From the NCBI GenBank assembly GCA_051530055.1, contig CM121342.1, positions 3,968,001-4,032,000 of the forward strand: a stretch of DNA of 64,000 bases, read 5' to 3'. Below are positions 56,736 to 64,000 of the stretch, in pieces. The stretch is from Neoechinorhynchus agilis (taxonomy: Eukaryota > Acanthocephala). A program made the translations under genes and the position numbers. Under the pieces are notes generated by a model. It searched no databases. It was given only the letters and a program-made list of their open reading frames with translations, and was not told the DNA's origin. Positions within the stretch are counted from its first letter, which is position 1. Each line of letters starts with the position of its first letter.

Positions 56736-58249
56736 ATGTTTGTTCGGCAGCTTCCTTGATGGCCGCGGTATTGCCGCGTGGGATCGCCGCGCTGATTCGC
56801 CGCAGCAGGAAGCTGATGGATCGCATATCGCCGGTGGCATGTTTTAGCATCCCTACCAGTCGGGAAAAAGGAAATAATCGGCTTCTTTTCCGAGACATCC
56901 CAGTGTTTCAACCGCAATCGGGATGAAAATATATTGATGCCCATCGAGCGATTCCTCGCTGAAGCTGGGCATCCCGTAAGTGGGATGTTGCGAGCGTGTT
57001 GGGGCAGGTAAAATCCCAAACGAGTATTTTCCCGGAGCACCATGGAAGGGCTCCATCGGGGCGTTTACCGTCGTTCCGGGAGAGTCCGACTGGTTCGAGT
57101 CGAGCTGGAAAAACGGCCGTTGAGAGGGCTTTCTTTGAGTGGCGAGCAGTTGAACGCTTGTAGTCAAGGCCGTGAGTTCCCGTTCACTGTCTCACCGCAC
57201 CGACACGTATTTGAGCCTGAGAATTCGATGCCCAAACGAAGTCCCGCAGCTACGGTGGTGGCCTGGTCATCCAGGCCAACAGCCGTGATCGGGAAAGCCT
57301 TCAAGAAGTCGCTGGAGTGTGGAGCTGAGACTGCCAGGAGACGAGCTCTATCGTTGGGAGATGAGCATGAGTTGAGAAGCTGCTGATAATATGCAGTGTG
57401 GAGCAAGGCAGTGCAACGTTTTTGGGAGTTTGTTTCCGTTGGAACGGCATGCCCAAACACTGATGTCCATGGAAGGTGCGTTTCAATCAGTTCAGGCCGT
57501 GGATGTGACTCGTGTCGAGTGTGTGGTGGGATGATTCTCAGCACCAGGTCTGAAGAGACCGAGATCGACGACGAAAAGGCAGGAATTGCTACTTCGGTGG
57601 CACTCTGGATGCCAAGACCGCCGAATCGAATGGGAAGGATCGCCTGTTTCCATGCTGTGTCGGACAGTCGTAGGTCAAGGACTTCTGACAGGGTTGATCG
57701 AACGCAGTTGTCGAAATCCCTGGTGAGCACTGACTTGAAGCATGGAGAAGTCCTCAGAAGGTACGCAATCTTCGGTAGCGACAGACATCGTGATAATATG
57801 AACAGAGCGTCGTGTCGAGCGATGTGCAAGAGCCTGGAGGCAGTGAGCCGCAATTGATCGATGGCTTTTGAAAGGAACGTTTCCAGGTTAGACAGGTTAC
57901 CGATTGGAGACCCGAGAATGTCAGCTGAGTTGATTGCAGTTGTCTTTGCTCCGGGTAGTATGATGAGCAGTCTCGATGCATCCTCTTGGTCGTCCGAAAT
58001 GATTTCGCATTTGTCCGTTCTCAGGAATAGTCCGATATCGGCACCCATTTCGGAGATGTTTTTGATGTCGCGAATGAGCTGGTCGATCTCCCCTCCAATG
58101 CAACAGTCGTCGAGGTACCAGATCGACAAATCTGACGAAGAGCTGTGGGCAAGATGATTGATCGTCAATGCGAACAGCAGAGGACCTAGAGGATCAACTT
58201 GTTGAACACCCTCTGCTGATTCGACCTGGGACTCGCCAAACAGCAGCAT
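56736..58249 (-). mobile_element. RT element with C-terminal restriction-like nuclease, 5'-truncated
   Basis: Longest copy of this family. The minus frame 58249-57164 (361 residues) starts within the RT: SAEGVQQVDPLGPLLFALTI (GDPLGP box with the Gly changed to Val), then IWYLDDCCIGGEI (catalytic DD box), a thumb-like region, and LGIEFSGSNTCRCGETV, the start of a zinc knuckle. A frameshift follows; the nuclease part ARLEPVGLSRNDGKRPDG and LVWDFTC and the C-terminal IFIPIAVETLG then appear in other frames. RT motifs before the GDPLGP box are missing, so it is truncated at its 5' end, next to the DDB1 promoter array. RT plus Cys-rich knuckle plus PD-D/ExK nuclease suggests an R2/NeSL-type non-LTR element. 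Confidence 0.82.
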
Positions 58250-58320
58250 GCTGGACTAGTCGGCAAAAGATATCGAATTCCATCTTCAGCAAAACTTGTA
58301 TTGATTTCTTTCGGTAAAGG

Positions 58321-59160
58321 GAGTTTGAGCGCTAAAAGCTCTTTTTTCTGCGCTGGCTATTCTTTAGTTTCTTTTTGGAGGGGAAAATCGGAAAATGGTT
58401 GAAGTTCGAACGTGTCCATGGCTCGGTATTTGACTTTTTTCTAAGGCGATGGATTTGTTTATTCCGTCCTCTAAATTCGGGTTTTTCTCGTGGAGTTTGA
58501 GCGCTAAAAGCTCTTTTTTCTGCGCTGGCTATTCTTTAGTTTCTTTTTGGAGGGGAAAATCGGAAAATGGTTGAAGTTCGAACGTGTCCATGGCTCGGTA
58601 TTTGACTTTTTTCTAAAACGATGGACTCGTTTATTCCGTCGTATGAGTTCCCGGTTTTTTCCCGTAGAGTTTGAGCGCTAAAAGCTCTTTTTTCTGCGCT
58701 GGCTATTCTTTAGTTTCTTTTTGGAGGGGAAAATCGGAAAATGGTTGAAGTTCGAACGTGTCCATGGCTCGGTATTTGACTTTTTTCTAAGGCGATGGAT
58801 TTGTTTATTCCGTCCTCTAAATTCCGGGTTTTTCTCGTGGAGTTTGAGCGCTAAAAGCTCTTTTTTCTGCGCTGGCTATTCTTTAGTTTCTTTTTGGAGG
58901 GGAAAATCGGAAAATGGTTGAAGTTCGAACGTGTCCATGGCTCGGTATTTGACTTTTTTCTAAAACGATGGACTCGTTTATTCCGTCGTATGAGTTCCCG
59001 GTTTTTCCCGTAGAGTTTGAGCGCTAAAAGCTCTTTTTTCTGCGCTGGCTATTCTTTAGTTTCTTTTTGGAGGGGAAAATCGGAAAATGGTTGAAGTTCG
59101 AACGTGTCCATGGCTCGGTATTTGACTTTTTTCTAAAACGATGGATTCGTTTATTCCGTC
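58321..59160 (+). repeat. Fivefold tandem copy of the DDB1 5' region, unit about 173 bp
   Basis: GAGTTTGAGCGCTAAAAGCT starts at 58321, 58493, 58667, 58840 and 59013. Each unit contains TCCATGGCTCGGTATTTGAC and an ATG followed by GGATTTGTTTATTCCGTC or GGACTCGTTTATTCCGTC. Units 1 and 3 are one subtype, 2 and 4 another, so a dimer was amplified. The last unit runs into the DDB1 gene, whose first in-frame ATG (59141) lies in it. The array may therefore be a repeated promoter or first-exon region. Confidence 0.92.
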
Positions 59161-59197
59161 TTTAATCGCGATTGATTTTTTTCAAATTCCAATAAAG

Positions 59198-62100
59198 ATG
59201 ACTAACTATTTTTCTGTTTCAACAACGTCTCCGACATCTTCAGTCTCGCATGCTGCGTACATCGAAATCCCGGTATATTCCGAGCAGCAACAACGTCCTT
59301 ACCCGGCACTGGTCGTCGGATCGTGCACCGATATCAATATTTACCTGATTGAAAATGGAAATCGATTGATATTGGGCGGTAATTTCGCCCTTCAAGGATC
59401 AATATGCGTCATGAATGTTTTCACATACCACAAAAATCCTTATGTATTTTTAGTCTTACGGAATCTCGAAGCGTATTTCCTAGCTCTGAAGATTAAAGAC
59501 AGTCCTCCGCTATCGGTAGTGATCCGACCGATATCCCGAAGCACAATCACAAACGCCCTTGGACACAGCGATGATATCCATTGTCCATCCCGTGTAAGTC
59601 CGGACGGAAACCTGATTGTGATGAGATTGTTCAACAATTGCCTAACCTGTATATCGGTAAAATACAGTATAGAAAGTCGATGCAGCGCTGTACAGGACGA
59701 TGGCTTATTGATCATTGAACAATACACCATATTCGACGGTAACCGCCTAAAGGATTTTCAGTTTATTTCACCACAAAACGGACGACCACGGATGATCTGT
59801 GCTCATGATGAAGGAATCAGTTTCTCAAAACTAAAGGAAACTAACCAAGAAATCATCCTGGACACAGAAGGTCTCACGCATACTGTATTAGCGACTCTCG
59901 TCGATCTTATTGAAATTTCCGTTAAGCAACGTATGGCGAATTATATCGTCGAACACAAGTTCCCTTATTCAATCTTCAGTCACATTCTAGTACCTGCAGA
60001 ACAACTTACTAAGACCACGATAAAGTACGTCGTTGTTGGCCCAAACTGCGTTGTCCTAATGAACGAAGGACAATATTCAATTTATAGATTCCCAGAAAAA
60101 GCCGCTGTTTTATGCGCTTGTCTTCTCGAAAACGAGGAGCAAACTTCTACTTTGATCGTGGACGAATTTGGACGACTTTTGAAGGTTTGTTTAGAACACG
60201 CATCTCGGCATGCAAAGGATAAATTGACACCAGTTTAACTCCAAGTTTTTGTAGGTTTTTACAGTTGTCCCAACGAACGAAGGACTCTATTCATTTTTTA
60301 TAGATTCCCCGAAAAATCCGCTGTTTTATGCGCTTGTCTTCTCGACAACTAAAAAGTAAACTTCTACTTTTGATCGTGGACGAATTTGGACGACTTGTGA
60401 AGGTTTGTTTAGAACACGCATCTCGCCATGCAAAGGATAAATTGACACCAGTTTAACTCCAAGTTTTTGTAGGTTTTTACAGTTGTCCCAACGAACGAAG
60501 GACTCTATTCATTTTTTATAGATTCCCCGAAAAATCCGCTGTTTTATGCGCTTGTCTTCTCGAAAACGAGAAGTAAACTTCTACTTTTGATCGTGGACGA
60601 ATTTGGACGACTTGTGAAGGTTTGTTTAGAACACGCATCTCGGCATGCAAAGGATAAATTGACACCAGTTTAACTCCAAGTTTTTGTAGGTTTTTACAGT
60701 TGTCCCAACGAACGAAGGACGCTATTCATTTTTTATAGATTCCCCGAAAAATCCGCTGTTTTATGCGCTTGTCTTCTCGAAAACTAAGAAGTAAACTTCT
60801 ACTTTTGATCGTGGACGAATTTGGACGACTTGTGAAGGTTTGTTTAGAACACGCATCTCGCCATGCAAAGGATAAATTGACACCAGTTTAACTCCAAGTT
60901 TTTGTAGGTTTTTACAGTTGTCCCAACGAACGAAGGACTCTATTCATTTTTTATAGATTCCCCGAAAAATCCGCTGTTTTATGCGCTTGTCTTCTCGAAA
61001 ACGAGAAGTAAACTTCTACTTTTGATCGTGGACGAATTTGGACGACTTGTGAAGGTTTGTTTAGAACACGCATCTCGGCATGCAAAGGATAAATTGACAC
61101 CAGTTTAACTCTTAGTTTTTGTAGGTTTTTACAGTTGTCCCAACGAACGAAGGACTCTATTCATTTTTTATAGATTCCCCGAAAAATCCGCTGTTTTATG
61201 CGCTTGTCTTCTCGAAAACGAGGAGTAAACTTCTACTTTTGATCGTGGACGAATTTGGACGACTTGTGAAGGTTTGTTTAGAACACGCATCTCGGCATGC
61301 AAAGGATAAATTGACACCAGTTTAACTCCAAGTTTTTGTAGGTTTTTACAGTTGTCCCAACGAACGAAGGACGCTATTCATTTTTTATAGATTCCCCGAA
61401 AAATCCGCTGTTTTATGCGCTTGTCTTCTCGAAAACGAGAAGTAAACTTCTACTTTTGATCGTGGACGAATTTGGACGACTTGTGAAGGTTTGTTTAGAA
61501 CACGCATCTCGGCATGCAAAGGATAAATTGACACCAGTTTAACTCCAAGTTTTTGTAGGTTTTTACAGTTGTCCCAACGAACGAAGGACGCTATTCATTT
61601 TTTATAGATTCCCCGAAAAATCCGCTGTTTTATGCGCTTGTCTTCTCGAAAACGAGGAGCAAACTTCTACTTTGATCGTGGACGAATTTGGACGACTTGT
61701 GAAGGTTTGTTTAGAACACGCATCTCGGCATGCAAAGGATAAATTGACACCAGTTTAACTCCAAGTTTTTGTAGGTTTTTACAGTTGTCCCAACGAACGA
61801 AGGACGCTATTCATTTTTTATAGATTCCCCGAAAAATCCGCTGTTTTATGCGCTTGTCTTCTCGAAAACGAGGAGTAAACTTCTACTTTTGATCGTGGAC
61901 GAATTTGGACGACTTGTGAAGGTTTGTTTAGAACACGCATCTCGGCATGCAAAGGATAAATTGACACCAGTTTAACTCCAAGTTTTTGTAGGTTTTTACA
62001 GTTGTCCCAACGAACGAAGGACGCTATTCATTTTTTATAGATTCCCCGAAAAATCCGCTGTTTTATGCGCTTGTCTTCTCGAAAACTAGAAGTAAACTTC

Positions 62101-64000
62101 TACTTTGATCGTGGACGAATTTGGACGACTTGTGAAGGTTTGTTTAGAACACGCATCTCGCCATGCAAAGGATAAATTGACACCAGTTTAACTCCAAGTT
62201 TTTGTAGGTTTTTACAGTTGTCCCAACGAACGAAGGACTCTATTCATTTTTTATAGATTCCCCGAAAAATCCGCTGTTTTATGCGCTTGTCTTCTCGAAA
62301 ACGAGAAGTAAATCACTTTGATCGTGGACGAATTTGGACGACTTTTGAAGGTTTGTTTAGAACACGCATCTCGGCATGCAAAGGATAAATTGACACCAGT
62401 TTAACTCTTAGTTTTTGTAGGTTTTTACAGTTGTCCCAACGAACGAAGGACGCTATTCATTTTTTATAGATTCCCCGAAAAATCCGCTGTTTTATGCGCT
62501 TGTCTTCTCGAAAACGAGGAGCAAACTTCTACTTTGATCGTGGACGAATTTGGACGACTTGTGAAGGTTTGTTTAGAACACGCATCTCGCCATGCAAAGG
62601 ATAAATTGACACCAGTTTAACTCTTAGTTTTTGTAGGTTTTTACAGTTGTCCCAACGAACGAAGGACGCTATTCATTTTTTATAGATTCCCCGAAAAATC
62701 CGCTGTTTTATGCGCTTGTCTTCTCGAAAACGAGGAGCAAACTTCTACTTTTGATCGTGGACGAATTTGGACGACTTTTGAAGGTTTGTTTAGAACACGC
62801 ATCTCGGCATGCAAAGGATAAATTGACACCAGTTTAACTCTTAGTTTTTGTAGGTTTTTACAGTTGTCCCAACGAACGAAGGACGCTATTCATTTTTGAT
62901 AGATTCCCCGAAAAATCCGCTGTTTTATGCGCTTGTCTTCTCGACAACTAAAAAGTAAACTTCTACTTTGATCGTGGATGACTTAAGAAGGGTATTTTAG
63001 ACCTCGCGCATCTCTCAAATTGAGGAATTTGTATTGTAAAATTCGGATGAAATTGAATGAGATGTCCTGTTAAAGACGGCGAGCCATCTATGATGCTAAT
63101 GTGCTCTGTCGGATGTGCCGTATGTATTGTACCGATCGTCGGAACCAACAACCTCTTCTTTGGCTCCACTACAGCAGATAACGTTTTATACGAGTACAAA
63201 AGAGCTGAGAACTCATTGGTTGAATTGGATCGTTTGGTGAACTTGGGACCGATCGTTGATATGGTCTGTGTTGAGTACGGCATCCGGTCGATCTTTGTGA
63301 CATGTTCTGGAGTTCACTCCGGTGGATCCATTGGATTTTCGACCTTACCATCTCATAAAGTCCACATCGATTGCGTCGCTAATGTGAAGCATGCGAAACA
63401 AATATGGCCATTTACTATTGGTGATACCCAATACGCCGTTGTATCGATAGGAAAACGTTCCCGTTTGTTGACATTTGAAGCTGATCGAGTCCTTTTTTCG
63501 TCGACGCCCGACTTTATCAGTCCAGTGGAGACAATAATCGCATTTTCTACAGCCAAATATTTCGTACATGTGAGCAGAACTGCCATAAAAGTAACCTGTT
63601 TGGCGACGAACAGCGTCTTTTCACCTTGGCATCCTGCCATAAATGACGGTGAGATTGTAAAAGCTTCTCGGTTTAAAGGCCATTTCGCTTTGGTGACCTC
63701 CAATAATCTCTTATATTATTTTACATTGAATGAAAGCAGCGACGAAGCTCCGATTCGTGGTGATGGAAGCAAAGTGTTGAAATGCGATCGAATAATTGAT
63801 ATTAGCGTTGGAAGTGATTTGATCGTCGTTGTCAATGAAGTGAACAATGAGTTTTATTGCGTATTGTACGAAACTTTTAGTCTAGAGTTGCAAAGTTCAT
63901 CGGTTCTAACCATAGACGATGGATCGATTACAAGTGTCGTGTTGTTCGAATGCTCTTTACTCACCGCAGTCATCGTATCTACTTCTTATGGGAAAATCGC
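59198..64000 (+). CDS. DDB1: DDB1-like damaged-DNA-binding protein 1 (partial, gene continues past the window)
   Basis: Adaptor of CUL4 ubiquitin ligases that binds DCAF receptors and UV-damage factor DDB2; made of three WD40-like beta-propellers. First coding block 59198-about 60232: strands of the first propeller, with YPALVVGSCTDINIYLIENG, YIVEHKFPYSIFS and LLENEEQTSTLIVDEFGRLL. After a 2.7 kb array it resumes: a small exon ending at 63035, a 40-nt intron, then 63076-64000 with FFGSTTADNVLYEYKR, LVNLGPIVDM and FVTCSG, which is the diagnostic NLGPIVDM...TCSG region of DDB1, leading into the second propeller. I start at ATG 59198 because AATAAAG, acceptor-like, abuts it; an in-frame ATG at 59141 is possible. 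The splice across the array is not resolved. The 3' half lies outside the window. Confidence 0.85.
60265..62985 (+). repeat. 13 tandem copies of a DDB1 exon-intron segment, unit about 217 bp
   Basis: TTGTCCCAACGAACGAAGGA starts at 60265, 60483, 60700, 60918, 61135, 61352, 61569, 61785, 62002, 62218, 62431, 62647 and 62864. The unit is a degenerate copy of the DDB1 coding segment at about 60060-60264: it keeps GATCGTGGACGAATTTGGAC, GAACACGCATCTCGGCATGC and the end of the exon with its GTTTAACTCC...TTTTTACAG intron-like end. Every copy has a stop (TTTTTTATAGATT) absent from the real exon. Copies 1 and 13 share the variant CTCGACAACTAAAAAGTAAA. Confidence 0.95.

Noticed and set aside
57396-58157. 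Plus-strand frames of 153 and 98 residues
   Set aside because: They are antisense to the minus-strand reverse transcriptase frame.

Overview
The window looks like a piece of a metazoan nuclear genome. It encodes a Na+/K+-ATPase beta subunit, a heat shock factor, a PDZD8-type lipid-transfer protein, NOL10, MRTO4, DDB1 and a Tctex-type dynein light chain, and carries remains of several animal retroelement classes. Spliced genes resolve cleanly with very short GT-AG introns, mostly 40-50 nt, and several start codons sit directly behind an acceptor-like AG. This would fit a compact-intron invertebrate such as a nematode, but the species and phylum are my inference and not proven.

Layout. 0-2.1 kb: LARP1-like gene (minus). 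3.0-8.9 kb: four consecutive AT-rich tandem arrays. 9.2-10.7 kb: a 1.5 kb element with hairpin-bearing terminal inverted repeats. 12.1-14.7 kb: seven 372-bp units. 14.8-18.4 kb: PDZD8-like gene (plus), followed by two tandem tails of a degenerate reverse transcriptase element. 20.6-21.4 kb: inverted and direct repeats. 22.4-23.5 kb: HSF (minus). 24.6-27.6 kb: about 38 copies of an 80-bp repeat. 28.1-28.4 kb: two foldback elements. 29.8-32.7 kb: NOL10 (minus) with a foldback element in its long intron. 33.6-36.8 kb: about 12 copies of a 264-bp satellite made from a Ty3/gypsy integrase tail. 37.4-38.0 kb: last exon of an unrecognised gene (minus), abutting non-LTR and Penelope-like debris (38-42.6 kb). 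41.4 and 43.2 kb: twin tiny tyrosine-rich ORFs. 43.6 and 53.8 kb: two paralogous PI31/FP-domain-like genes. 45.2-46.4 kb: ATP1B. 46.7-47.1 kb: dynein light chain. 48.9-49.5 kb: MRTO4. 50.8-52.3 kb: a six-exon four-TM protein. 54.8-58.2 kb: three more retroelement fragments, including a Penelope GIY-YIG end. 58.3-64 kb: DDB1, with a tandemly amplified promoter/start region and a 13-copy array of one of its own exons in the middle.

The host genes are unrelated housekeeping genes (ribosome biogenesis: NOL10 and MRTO4; protein and DNA damage control: HSF and DDB1; membrane transport and contact sites: ATP1B and PDZD8), and no operon or pathway cluster is evident. The unusual theme is local tandem amplification: roughly 20 kb, about a third of the window, is tandem arrays, and at least three of them are built from coding or regulatory pieces (DDB1 exon plus intron, DDB1 5' region, retroelement integrase tail).
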